Positions 27,355 to 36,195 are shown, counted from the first letter of the stretch. The stretch is DNA of 64,000 bases from JAJPKK01 sp963802745 (GCA_963802745.1 CAWDKL010000073.1:186001-250000), one strand, 5' to 3'. Made by a program: numbers and translations. The notes: generated by a model from the letters alone, not told the origin.

Positions 27355-28635
27355 CTAGCGAGTAAGTACCGGCCGCAGACGCACAGCGCGTGCTTCGCGG
27401 ATCGCGGTATATTCTTCTTGCGAATACAAAGCGGTCGCAAGCGCCGCTTCCATCTCACCTTGGAAGTGCGCAACATCAAACTTGCGGGACTGATAGGCAT
27501 CCATCTCCTCTTGACGGGTGGGCTCTGGCTCATCCTCCCACTTCAGCTTCAGGAAGCCGGTCAGGGCCATCCGATAAAGGATCGGAGCGTAGTGCAAGAG
27601 GGGGCGGCCGGACTTCGCAACCATCAACGTGTCCGCGGTAATGGAATTGCCGTGCAGAAAACGGTTCCGGCCGGCATGTATCTGGCCGTAAACCCAGCAA
27701 GCAAGCGTCCGTAACGGTTTCCCGGCCAAGCCGTACGGCTCGTGATTCTTCTTCTTGCACTCAGTCAGATGCCATTCGACCTTATCGAACATGTCGTAGA
27801 CCTTGTAAATGTCAGACCTCTTTCCGGTATGGACCAAAATCTCGAACGCACTCACCCACAACCCAATGCTGCGGCCGATGTCGTAGTGTGTCCCCTCGGC
27901 ATTGGCAGGAATCTTCGAGGCAGCGTTGGCCATGTTCAGCGAACGGAAGAGTGCCGTGTTTTCCCATGAAGGAGTTTTGGTCTGATAGCGTGTGGGCCAC
28001 CGCTTCAACAATGCTTCTAGCATTGGCCTATCAATCATACGGCGGGTGAGTGAACTCGGCGTGATGCCGGGGGTCGATTGAGGGTGAAGCTTTTCTTCCT
28101 GTTCGAATCCCATTTGCGCCATGCTATTCATCACAACGAAATTGTAATCCTTATCAAGCATCCACGGGTAGATATCGAACCAGTCCGAATAGAGGATTTC
28201 GGGATTGTGACCATGGCGGAGCAAGGTTGCCCAGCTGTGGGGAATCACCGAGATTGAGAGTGCGTCGCGGAACCCGGCCAAGGCTTCGACTGAACGGTAA
28301 TTCTCCGAGCTATCGTCCCGCCGTATGATGATGCTCGGCTGCAATCGGCACCCGAATTCGGTACGAAAGCGGTCAAGATACGACCCAAAGCGCCGATGAT
28401 CATTCGCAAGCTGTCGCAAGCGCTCGTCCTGAAATGAGACGAGCGCAACGCCGTCAGCCTCAATCGCCTCTTCAAGAGCGATGTTGGGCAGCGCAAACAT
28501 CGGTATCCAGGTCGCCATACGTTCCAAATCCGCTTTTGTGTTAGCAAAGGCACCGACCTCCGAAACACCTGTCGCGACCGCCCCGCTATTGGTGCGGGGA
28601 CTCCTATTTCCAAAGGCTTGCCCTGGGTGCAGCAT
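27355..28635 (-). CDS. Protein with an Apea-like HEPN domain (candidate RNase / defence protein)
   Basis: This 426-residue cytoplasmic protein has no signal peptide. The C-terminal third is helical and contains GLWVSAFEILVH followed by RNRFLH (Arg323 to His328), which fits the RNxxxH catalytic motif of HEPN ribonucleases. HEPN domains of the Apea type are often found in abortive-infection genes. The N-terminal ~230 residues are not recognised. It sits among mobile-element fragments beside a tRNA gene, with clearly lower GC than core genes, consistent with an acquired defence gene. Internal ATGs (such as codon 40) are alternative starts. RNase activity is inferred from the motif only. Confidence 0.6.
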   Translation of the reverse strand: MLHPGQAFGNRSPRTNSGAVATGVSEVGAFANTKADLERMATWIPMFALPNIALEEAIEADGVALVSFQDERLRQLANDHRRFGSYLDRFRTEFGCRLQPSIIIRRDDSSENYRSVEALAGFRDALSISVIPHSWATLLRHGHNPEILYSDWFDIYPWMLDKDYNFVVMNSMAQMGFEQEEKLHPQSTPGITPSSLTRRMIDRPMLEALLKRWPTRYQTKTPSWENTALFRSLNMANAASKIPANAEGTHYDIGRSIGLWVSAFEILVHTGKRSDIYKVYDMFDKVEWHLTECKKKNHEPYGLAGKPLRTLACWVYGQIHAGRNRFLHGNSITADTLMVAKSGRPLLHYAPILYRMALTGFLKLKWEDEPEPTRQEEMDAYQSRKFDVAHFQGEMEAALATALYSQEEYTAIREARAVRLRPVLTR

Positions 28636-28759
28636 CGGACCGCCAATCTATATCTCAGAGAGGGGGGCGTATCGCCGAAGGTTAGAGCTTCAACTGACGG
28701 TGACCACGCCATATGCCGTCGCATTCGGGCGACGTGATCGGATTGACAGTGGCCACGTC

Positions 28760-29281
28760 ATGAATCAGCTTCCGGGAATGAGCAAACATCCGACCTCCAA
28801 TCGCCGACAAATCGCGAGAAGCGAGCGGAAACCTCTCCAAGCAACCGCGATTGTGCGAAAGGCGATCGAACTCATGGTGTGGGAAGGGCATCGCCGCGAT
28901 GATGCCGCTAAGGCCGTGGGAATGCTACCGAAATCGCTCTACAACGCCTTTCGGAAGCATCATGTGAGGCAACATTATCGCGACCAATTGCAGGTGTTAC
29001 GAACGAGCGAACGGGCCAGAAATATTCACGCGCTTGTCCGGATACGTGACCAAGACGAAAACAAGATGGCTGCGATTGCCGCCGTGAAGGCGCTGGAGCG
29101 GATAGGCGACGACGCTGTGCCGCCGGCCGGCGGCGGGCAGACCACGCGGGGCGTGACGTTCATAGCCGAACAGGCCCCACCGTCACCGACCGCGCAGCGC
29201 CTTGGAAGTGTTCAAAAAAGCAATGGTGGCCCCGGAGGGACTCGAACCCTCAAGGAACCCGCATTGCGGACAGTCGCATAG
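28760..29281 (+). CDS. Phage-like small DNA-binding protein (terminase small subunit-like)
   Basis: This 173-residue basic protein has a likely helix-turn-helix (AIELMVWEGHRRDDAAKAVGM, key part RRDDAAKAVGMLPKSLYNAF) followed by a charged helical segment. This layout is seen in phage small terminase subunits and related element-borne proteins, but the identity is tentative. The C-terminus runs into the tRNA-Leu-like gene on the opposite strand (the last ~20 codons overlap it), which suggests the original 3' end was replaced when the element joined the tRNA locus. Confidence 0.45.
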   Translation: MNQLPGMSKHPTSNRRQIARSERKPLQATAIVRKAIELMVWEGHRRDDAAKAVGMLPKSLYNAFRKHHVRQHYRDQLQVLRTSERARNIHALVRIRDQDENKMAAIAAVKALERIGDDAVPPAGGGQTTRGVTFIAEQAPPSPTAQRLGSVQKSNGGPGGTRTLKEPALRTVA

Positions 29282-29329
29282 CACGGCTGTCGGCAAATGC
29301 GGGGCGTCTACCAATTCCGCCACGGGGCC
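29224..29329 (-). tRNA. tRNA-Leu-like gene with an abnormal, enlarged anticodon arm
   Basis: The outer parts are a textbook tRNA: acceptor GGCCCCG/CGGGGCC with encoded CCA, the leucine-type D-arm TGGCGGAATTGGTAGACGC, and T-arm GAGGG-TTCGAGT-CCCTC. The centre is wrong. An anticodon stem CCGCA/TGCGG encloses 34 bases instead of seven, and these form a further hairpin (GACAG/CTGTC). The variable region is only seven bases, where leucine tRNAs have a long arm. No leucine anticodon is in a proper loop. The total is 106 bases with CCA. It may be a pseudogene, a tRNA with an inserted segment, or a tRNA disrupted by element integration. Confidence 0.6.
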
Positions 29330-29481
29330 ACACCCGATACATGGTCAGGCGAAACGCACCTTTCAACGGGAATCACCCTGGAAGAGCCGTCCCGTGGTTC
29401 CGCGGTGGTTCCTTGATCGGAAGCGCCAGACAGCACATAGAAAGTCGCGCATAAAAAAGTCAATGATTTCAGCGCGTTAAG

Positions 29482-29558
29482 TGGTGCCGCAAGAGGGATT
29501 TCGAACCCCCGACCCCATCATTACGAATGATGTGCTCTACCGACTGAGCTATTGCGGC
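29482..29558 (-). tRNA. tRNA-Thr (anticodon CGT) with an 8-base T-loop
   Basis: Acceptor GCCGCAA/TTGCGGC, D-arm GCTC/GAGC, anticodon stem CATCA/TGATG with loop TTCGTAA (anticodon CGT), encoded CCA at 29484-29482. The T-loop reads TTCGAAAT, one base longer than the invariant seven (TTCGAAT expected). The extra A lies in an A-run, and the T-stem GGGGG/CCCTC is otherwise acceptable. This is either a sequencing indel or a mutation that should weaken the tRNA. CGT-reading tRNA-Thr is usually dispensable because TGT-reading tRNA-Thr can wobble. Confidence 0.9.
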
Positions 29559-30078
29559 CTAACACGAGTAGCTTACGCGTGTCCGACGGAACGCCGTTCA
29601 TACCCTCGCGCCCCATGCGGAAGGCTATGTACGCGAAAGCGGCGGGCAGGGCAAGGCCAGCACCCGGCGATCGATAGTGGCCTTGCGGACTGCCACCGCG
29701 ATTACGGGACGAACGGTGGCGACGCGGAGGACGTACCGTTGCGTCCCACACCCTGCGCCCCTTGGCGGTGCGTACGGCATGGTTTCGATCTCGACGATTG
29801 CACGGAAGCCGCGCCTCCCGATGTGGAAGTGCGGTGGCCTGTCATCGTCCGCGTGAATTGAAATCTTGCCGTTTGCAACGTCGCCTTGGCGATTACGCGC
29901 GCGAAGATGGGCGATGGTGCGCGCTGTCACCCTACGGCGATCGCTGCAAAACGACGAACACGCAACTTTTGACGTGCTTGCCGCAAATGCCCGATTCCGA
30001 TATCGTCAGGCTACATTGCTGCGATGGGGAGCCGGATGCCGTCGCTGCGGTGTTCGCTATTTAAGTATTTAAGGAGAT
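29559..30078. other. Region upstream of the Yip1-type gene with a DUF4160 relic
   Basis: About 520 bases lie between tRNA-Thr and the Yip1-type gene. Apart from the DUF4160-like fragment on the minus strand (29760-29930), I see no intact gene. The last ~30 bases carry the AAGGAG ribosome-binding site of the next gene. Confidence 0.4.
29760..29930 (-). pseudogene. DUF4160 protein fragment
   Basis: The frame reads NGKISIHADDDRPPHFHIG and then FRAIVEIETM, matching the start of DUF4160 proteins, which are small proteins usually encoded with a DUF2442 partner in toxin-antitoxin-like pairs. After ETM the sequence no longer resembles the family. A second DUF4160 relic with its DUF2442 partner lies at 31038-31497, so this may be the remains of a related pair. 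Confidence 0.5.
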
Positions 30079-30084
30079 ATGACC

Positions 30085-30784
30085 ATGACACTTGCGGATC
30101 ATCATGTGTCTTCGTTTTCACCATGGCTTTCGATCTGGTTCCGGCCGGGCGACACCGTCGCGCGCGCGCTGTCATCGACGCGGACCTGGCAGATATTGGT
30201 TTTGGCGGGCCTTGGTGCGGTCGCCGGCCTGATATACCAGGTGATGCGTGACCCGCTATTTCGATTGGGGCTCCTGGACTGGCGGGTTCTCAGTGGTGTT
30301 ATCCTTGCCGGTTTCATCCTTGGCATTTTGTTGCTTTATCTATACGGTTTACTGTTCCGCCTGGCCGGCGCATGGCTCGGAGGCCGTGCATCCCAGGCGC
30401 AAGTCCGGACCGCGCTGGCTTGGGGCATGGCGCCAAGCGCGACGGCCGGGGCGCTCTGTGCGACGATACTGGCCGGGCTGCCGGCTTCTGTAGGTCGCGA
30501 TGCATCCCGGCTGTTTTCCGGGCCGGTCGGCACGGCGCTTACGGCGATTTTGTCGATAGCGGCGTTATGGACGCTGATCGTCACGATTTTGACGCTCAAA
30601 CGGGTACAGGGTTTTGGCTTTTGGCGCGCGGTGGCTAGCTACGCCATCGGGTCGCTCCTCATTTTGTTCGTCACATTACTCCCGCTCATGTTCAGATCAC
30701 TGCTGTTTCAGCCATTCAGCGCGCAGAGCGGATCCATGGCGCCGACGCTGCTGGTCGGCGATTATTTTTTCGTGGCGAAATATC
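30085..30784 (+). pseudogene. Yip1-domain / signal peptidase I (LepB-like) fusion, 3'-truncated
   Basis: The N-terminal ~190 residues form a Yip1-like membrane domain with five or so helices (GLGAVAGLIYQVM, VILAGFILGILLLYLYG, ALAWGMAPSATAGAL, KRVQGFGFWRAVASY). The next segment begins a type I signal peptidase: FRSLLFQPFSAQSGSMAPTL, where the Ser of SGSM is the catalytic serine, then GDYFFVAKY. There the homology stops. The next base belongs to a copy of the 3' end of a modA-like gene in another frame, so the Lys-containing catalytic domain is lost. The ATG at 30085 is favoured by AAGGAG at eight bases. A Yip1-LepB fusion of about 430 residues is what I would expect intact. Confidence 0.65.
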
Positions 30785-31037
30785 CCGCAGCCGACCAGCA
30801 ACCCGGCCGCCAAAGCGGTCGCCAATGGCGAGGCGGAGATCGGCATTACGGCGATCAGCGAAATCCTCCCCTATGCTGGTGCCGAAGTCGCCGGGCCGTT
30901 GCCGGCGGACATCCAGTTTTATTCGGTCTCCGCCGCCGCCATCGCGGCCGGCACCAAGGACCCCGCGGCCGCCAACGCCGTGATCGCGTTCCTCACCGCA
31001 CCCGCCGCCATCACGGTCCTCAAGGCCAAGGGATTGA
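30785..31037 (+). repeat. Copy of the 3' end of the modA-like gene (direct repeat 1)
   Basis: This 253-base segment matches 36697-36949 at constant offset (5912 bases) with no indels and about twelve substitutions counted by eye, many of them synonymous. It encodes NPAAKAVANGEAEIG through FLTAPAAITVLKAKG in its own frame but lacks the 5' three quarters of the gene and the native stop. It cuts off the signal-peptidase fusion on its left and the DUF2442 gene on its right. Confidence 0.9.
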
Positions 31038-31276
31038 CCACCAGAGCGTGTCGGACGAAATTTCCAGTCGTCGGACCAATGGGCGCACCAGCCACATTCG
31101 CCCACCGCGACCTGGCCGAAAAGGGCGTCGCCCTCGCGCAGCGGCGCGAAAACCGCGTAGCGTGCAAGGTGCTCCGACACATCGACGATGCTCTCCGTTC
31201 CGCCCTTCCAGGTGATGGCAAGGCGGCGGTCCCCGTCGGGGCGAATGGAGCGGATGTTGGGGGTGGCTTGGGTCAT
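31038..31276 (-). pseudogene. DUF2442 protein gene, frameshifted and 3'-truncated
   Basis: The frame starts MTQATPNIRSIRP and includes AITWKGG and the DUF2442 core VDVSEHLARYAVFAPLREG and FGQVAVGECG. Near 31064-31068 a base is missing: switching frame restores LEISSDTLWW, the expected end of a DUF2442 domain. The last 10-20 residues are then cut off by the modA-like repeat. The ATG overlaps the stop of the upstream DUF4160 gene (ATGA), the standard arrangement of DUF4160-DUF2442 pairs. Confidence 0.65.
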
Positions 31277-31497
31277 TGCTCACGTTTCTGCCGTTGAGAC
31301 GATGCCATTCGGCGAGGAGAAAAGCGACATTGTCGCGCGCCCCATGCCATCGCATCGTGTGCCTTGCGCACGCTACCGGCGCGCAGCATGGTCTCGACCT
31401 CCATGATTGCGCGGAAGCCGCGATACTCGATGTGACGCATGTGGTCGTCCGCATAAATTGCAATCTTGCAGTTGGCGACCCGGCGAATGGTCGGCAT
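31273..31497 (-). pseudogene. DUF4160 protein gene, frameshifted
   Basis: The start MPTIRRVANCKIAIYADDH and then FRAIMEVETMLRAGSVRKAH fit DUF4160. A four-C run at 31340-31343 (GGGG on the coding strand) carries one base too many; removing it gives WARDNVAFLLAEWHRLNGR, the expected C-terminus. The pair with DUF2442 downstream resembles a toxin-antitoxin-like module, now dead. A short palindrome (31522-31538) lies about 25 bases upstream and may have been its operator. Confidence 0.65.
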
Positions 31498-31521
31498 CAC
31501 GGCGACTCCTGAAACTGTGTA

Positions 31522-31538
31522 TAGGCAATCGTTGCCTA
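31522..31538. promoter_or_regulatory. Palindrome TAGGCAA-TCG-TTGCCTA, possible operator
   Basis: This perfect seven-base inverted repeat with a three-base centre sits just upstream of the DUF4160 start and about 115 bases before the LRR-ROC gene. Autoregulatory operators of small two-gene modules look like this, but no binding protein is known here. Confidence 0.4.
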
Positions 31539-31652
31539 GACTAAATGACACGTCAAAACGCGATGGCTGCACCCGGTGCGGTTCGATTTGGACTGAATCC
31601 GGAACGTGCCATAAGATAAGATTCGTTTGGTCTCTCGTCGTGCGGAAGTGAC

Positions 31653-34600
31653 ATGCAGATCGTGATGCCGGAGACAGGATTGGCAGAGGCAAACCGGCGC
31701 ATCGCTGCGTGCCGCGAGAGCCGGTCGCATGCGCTCGACCTCCGAGACCTGGGGCTCACCGAGCTACCCGACAAGTTGGTCGGCCTCACCCGGCTGACTT
31801 CGCTCAGCCTTGATGGGAACAGCATCGGCGAAGCGGGGGCGCGGGCCATTGCGAAGAGGCTCACCAGTTTGACCTCACTTAACCTGGACGAGAACCGCAT
31901 CGGCGAAGCCGGGGCGTGCGCCCTTGCTGAGCGACTTACCGGCCTGATCGAGCTCAACCTCGCGGCGAATATTATTGGCGAAGCCGGGGCGCGCGCCATC
32001 GCGGAGCGGCTCACCAGTCTGACCTCGCTCGGTCTCGGACGGAACAGTATCGGCAACGCGGGGGCGCGCGCCATTGCGGAGCGGCTCACCGGCCTGACCT
32101 ACCTCAACCTCGATAAGAACCACATCGGCGATGCTGGAGCGCGCGCCATTGCGGAGCGGCTCACCGGCCTGACCTACCTCGGCCTCGACGGCAACCGTAT
32201 CGGCGACGCCGGAGCGCGCGCCATTGCGGAGCTCACCGGCCTGATCTCGCTCAGCCTCGAAGACAACTACATCGGCGAAGATGGGGCGCGCGCCATTGCG
32301 GAGCAGCTCACTGGCCTGACCTGCCTCAACCTCGACGGCAACAACATCGGGAAAGCGGGAGCGTGCGCCATTGCGGAGCGGCTCACCAGCCTGACCTTGC
32401 TCAGCCTCGACGACAATTACATCGGCGAAGACGGGGCGCGCGCCATTGCGGCGCGGCTGACCAGCCTGACCTCGCTGAGCCTCAATGGCAACTACATCGG
32501 CGAAGGCGGGGTGAGCGCCATCGCGAAGCAACTTGGTGGCCTGAGCTCGCTCAGCCTCGACGTGAACCATATTGGCGAAACCGGGGCACGCGCCATTGCG
32601 GAGCGGCTCACCGGGCTGACTTCGCTTAGCCTCGACGTGAACAACATCGGCGAAGGCGGGGCGCGAAGCCTGCTGGACGCACTATCGACGCCGCCACGCA
32701 ATGAGATAATCCAATTCCTGTCGCTACGATGTAATGGTATTTCAATGCTTCCGATAGAGGCGCTCGACACTATTGACGCCCAGGCGATTCTCGCCGCTTG
32801 GCGCCGTTTCAAAAAGTTACGGCAGCGCGGCGAACTCGTCCCCCTCAACGAGGCCAGAATCCTTGTCGTCGGCGATGAGGCCGTCGGCAAGACTTCTCTA
32901 GTGCGCTTCCTCGTCGATGACCTGCCCCGCCAGCAGCAGGACCTCACGGTCGGCATCGAAAAGACGCCGTGGGCACCACCCAGCACTGCGGTGAAAGCCA
33001 ACGTCTGGGACTTTGCCGGACAAGAAATTACGCATGGGACGCACCAATATTTTCTTAGTGAGCGGAGTTCTCTATCTGCTCGTTCTTTCGGACCGCAAGC
33101 AGGACGACCGCTCGATCTATCGCTGGCTGCCGACCATCAAAGCCCGTGCCCCCGACGCGCCGATTATCGTCGCGGTCAATCAGTCAGATGGCGGCAAGGA
33201 GCACTTGGTCCTGCAGTGGGACGAGATCGCTAAACAAAACCCGGAGATCGTCGCCGTGTGCCGCACCTCCTGCAACGACGACGACTGGGCCAGACGGAGT
33301 ATCGCTGCGTTACGCGGGATGATCGCCGACACGTTCAACACATCGCCAAGGCTCACGGAGATCCGCGATAGCGTGCCGACCAGTTGGATGCGCATCAAAA
33401 AACGTATCACTGAGGAAGCCGAACGACGATTCGTCCTCGAACACAGCGATTTTGTCACCGAGTGCATGCGCCAACCCGCGGAAGGCGACCTTCCGGGCGA
33501 TGTCGTCAGTGACCGCGACGAACAGCGACAGCTCCTGCGCACGTTGCACAATCTCGGCGTCGTCATCGCGCATGGCCTCAGCCGTAACGCGCGGGACATT
33601 CCTCCGAATTTGCAGATACTGGATCCCAACTGGCTGACCCAAGCCATCTACCGTATCTTGCAGCATGAGGAGCTGAGACACGAAAACGGCGTGTTTGCCA
33701 AAACCGATCTCACACGCTGGCTCGACCCCGAACGCTATCCCGTACAGTACCACGACGAGGTGCTGAAGCTCATGCAGGATCGGAGCATCGAGTTGGCCGT
33801 GGCGCTCGACGCCCCGGGTAAGTACCTGGTGCCGCAGGCCCTGCCGCCGAAAGATATCAACTGGGACGGCTTCCTGACCGGCAAATCCCTAAGTTTCGCC
33901 TACCAATACGACCCAATGCCGAGCGGCCTGATGGCACGCTTTATCGTTCGCACGTTTGCCCATGCCAACGACCAGCGGCCCGCACGCGGTACGGAGTGAT
34001 GCTGGAGGTGGAGGGCTGCCCCGTGCATGCCGGCGTTAATGAGCGCCTCAACCTATTGACCCTGAGGGCCGGCGGGGATGCGAATAGCCGAGTCCGTGGG
34101 CTCGCCTATGCGCGGGGTACGATGCAGGAACTGCACCACATCTTCGGCATCGAGCCGGAGGAACTCGTGCTCCTGCCGGACCAGCCGGAGGTGAGGGTTC
34201 CTTACCGGTACCTACGCGACCTGGAAAGGCGGAAAGGATTGAATTATGAGTTCACGTATCCGGGCGCAGCGAGGGAGTACTGCGTCCGCGAACTGATCGA
34301 GGGGATTACGGACGAGGACAGAGGGCGCAGAGGCAACCCAATTCAATCGTATGATGTCTTCTTTATGTCACAAGTCCGGTGACAAACCTACGGTGCGGAA
34401 CCTGAACACGATTTTAAAAAATGCTGACATCAAGACTTGGTTTGATGAGGAACAGATTCGACCGGGCGACGTATGGCAAGACAAGCTTGAAGCTGAGATT
34501 TTAAGGATTAGTGCCTGTCTCATTATTGTCGGAGATAGCGGTATTGGGCCGTGGCAGACATGGAATTGAAGGCATTTATTGATGAATTTGTAAAGAGAAA

Positions 34601-34706
34601 ATGTAAAATTATTCCTTTACTGATCGGCAAGCCAACGAAGATTCCCGAGTTACCAATGTTTGCAAGGCAATTCCAGTGGAGTGATTTAAGGAAGAACGAT
34701 GGTTGA
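31653..34706 (+). pseudogene. LRR-ROC-COR-TIR (ROCO family) protein gene, broken by four frameshifts
   Basis: Residues ~45-350 form about twelve leucine-rich repeats of 24 residues (pattern LTSLSLDGNSIGEAGARAIA). A Ras-like ROC GTPase follows: VVGDEAVGKTSLVRF (P-loop), VWDFAGQE (G3) and VAVNQSD (G4). A COR domain comes next (NLQILDPNWLTQAIY, then MARFIVRT). The C-terminus is a TIR domain (SYDVFFMS, then KTWFDEEQIRPGDVW, then IIPLLIGK). The frame changes near 33060 (+1), 33975-33992 (-1), 34366 (a CA pair lost) and 34555 (one G lost). Reconnected, the product would be about 1,018 residues. TIR-ROCO proteins are signalling or immune-type proteins; this copy cannot be made in one piece. TIR residues that would bind NAD appear present. 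Confidence 0.8.
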
Positions 34707-34875
34707 CAGTTGGCAAAGCTGATTGCTGCCCTCAAGACTTAACCAGAAAGCACCCCTCATGTGTTCCGACAATGGCCTTTCCGAGAGCTTCGTCGGACAC
34801 GGCTCCAGCGTATTGGAGGACGCACCCCATTCCGCTATGATTGCCTTCAGGATTTCAAACAGGAGTGCAGCCCCC

Positions 34876-35757
34876 ATGACCCCAGCACGGCAATTCCGAG
34901 ACCTGTTGCAGCGCGGCGGCATGACCATCGCGCCCGGGGCCTATGACGGCATTACGGCGCGGGCGATTGCGCAGGCCGGGTTCGACGCCGTCTACATGAC
35001 GGGCGCCGGCACCGCGGCGACCTTCGGCTATCCGGACTACGGGCTGCTGACGATGTCGGAGATGGCGGAGAATGCCGGGCGCGTCGCGGCGGCGGTCACC
35101 CTGCCGGTCATTGCGGACGCGGACACCGGCTACGGCAACGAACTCAACGCCACCCGCACGGTGCGCGAATACGAGCGGCGCGGGGTGGCCGGCCTGCATA
35201 TCGAGGACCAGGGGTTTCCGAAAAAATGCGGCCACCTCGACAACAAGGTGATCGTGCCGCTTGACGAGTACCTTGCAAAAATCCGGGCGGCGGTGGCGGC
35301 GCGGCGCGACCCGGATTTCGTCATCATCGCCCGCACCGACAGCCGCGCCGTGCTCGGCTTCGAGGAGGCGATCCGCCGCGCCAATGCGGCGCTCGCGGCC
35401 GGGGCCGACATGGCGTTCGTGGAGGCGCCGCAGACGCTCGAAGAGGTCGCGGCGGTGCCGCGGCTGGTCGCCGGGCCGTGCCTGCTCAACGTGGTGTGGC
35501 GCGGCAAGACCCCGGAGGTCGCCTTCGCGGACGCCGAACAGATGGGCTACCGGCTCGCCATCGTGCCAGGCATGCTGTTCAAGGCCGTGATCGGCATCTG
35601 CGACGCGACACTCGCCGAACTGCGCCGCACCGGGCGGCATCCGGAGCCGATGCACAGCATGACGGTGCGCGAGGCGTTCCGCCGCGTCGGCGCCGACGAG
35701 TGGGACGCCGTGAGCGAACGCTTCGCCGCCAAGCCGGCGGCGGAGGCTGCGGAGTAG
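34876..35757 (+). CDS. PEP mutase / isocitrate lyase family enzyme
   Basis: This 293-residue TIM-barrel lyase acts on C-C or C-P bonds next to a carboxylate (methylisocitrate lyase, oxaloacetate decarboxylase or carboxyphosphonoenolpyruvate mutase type). Signature parts: APGAYDGITARA, VIADADTGYGNE (metal-binding Asp pair), GLHIEDQGFPKKCGH (the KKCGH motif carries the catalytic Cys) and IIARTDSRA. The presence of KKCGH favours a lyase over PEP mutase. AGGAG lies ten bases before the ATG at 34876; an open extension to 34723 is not protein-like. The exact substrate cannot be assigned from the sequence. Confidence 0.85.
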   Translation: MTPARQFRDLLQRGGMTIAPGAYDGITARAIAQAGFDAVYMTGAGTAATFGYPDYGLLTMSEMAENAGRVAAAVTLPVIADADTGYGNELNATRTVREYERRGVAGLHIEDQGFPKKCGHLDNKVIVPLDEYLAKIRAAVAARRDPDFVIIARTDSRAVLGFEEAIRRANAALAAGADMAFVEAPQTLEEVAAVPRLVAGPCLLNVVWRGKTPEVAFADAEQMGYRLAIVPGMLFKAVIGICDATLAELRRTGRHPEPMHSMTVREAFRRVGADEWDAVSERFAAKPAAEAAE

Positions 35758-36195
35758 GGGCGAGACATCGCCGTTCGGATTCGAGCGCAGCGAAGTTCCG
35801 GGACGACTGTGCATTAGACTGCGGTCAATGCTGTTCCGTTCAGTTAACCCGAGGACGCGCGCGTCCCCTCTCCCCACGGCGTTCTTCACGCCATGGGGAG
35901 AGGGTCAGGGTGAGGGGCGGCGCCGCGCTCCGACGGCGCGACCGATCGTCTCTTGCAGCGGCAGCGATTGCGAAGGCATCCCAAAGTCCGTGCCGGCACC
36001 TGCCCCTCACCCTAACCCTCTCCCCATCGTGAAGAACGATGGGGAGAGGGGACGCGCCGGCCGTGCCGTCGGTCGCGCTCATCCCCCAAGTTGGGCCTGT
36101 TCGGCTCGCGCGTAGGACGCGACCGCATGTGCCGGTATGGTGTATGACGAGCGCGGACCCACGACCGGTTCTTTAAGAAACCCCGGAGGAACCCC
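35758..36195. other. Intergenic region holding repeat copy C
   Basis: About half of this 438-base spacer is the composite palindromic element (35841-36056). The remaining ~140 bases before the modA-like gene presumably hold its promoter; I cannot point to it confidently. A CCCCGGAGGAACCCC ribosome-binding region lies at its end. Confidence 0.45.
35841..36056. repeat. Composite palindromic intergenic element, copy C
   Basis: The left hairpin is CCCTCTCCCC with ACGGCGTTCTTCACGCC and GGGGAGAGGG. The core is GCGACCGATCGTCTCTTG. The right hairpin is CCCTCTCCCC with ATCGTGAAGAACGAT and GGGGAGAGGGG. The inner arms GGGTGAGGGGC and GCCCCTCACCC are inverted. This is one of the best preserved of the four copies. 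Confidence 0.8.

Noticed and set aside
27141..27365. 74-codon ORF overlapping the DUF3631 stop
   Set aside because: Although it starts in an ATGA overlap, it consists largely of the inverted-repeat region and low-complexity sequence; no support for a gene.
31790..32690. Regular ~72-base repeats as a CRISPR-like array
   Set aside because: The units are in-frame leucine-rich repeats with no unique spacers; no cas genes are present.
34351..34569. Separate small TIR-domain gene
   Set aside because: Its sequence continues smoothly from the ROC-COR frame before it and into a third frame after it, so it is a piece of one frameshifted gene.
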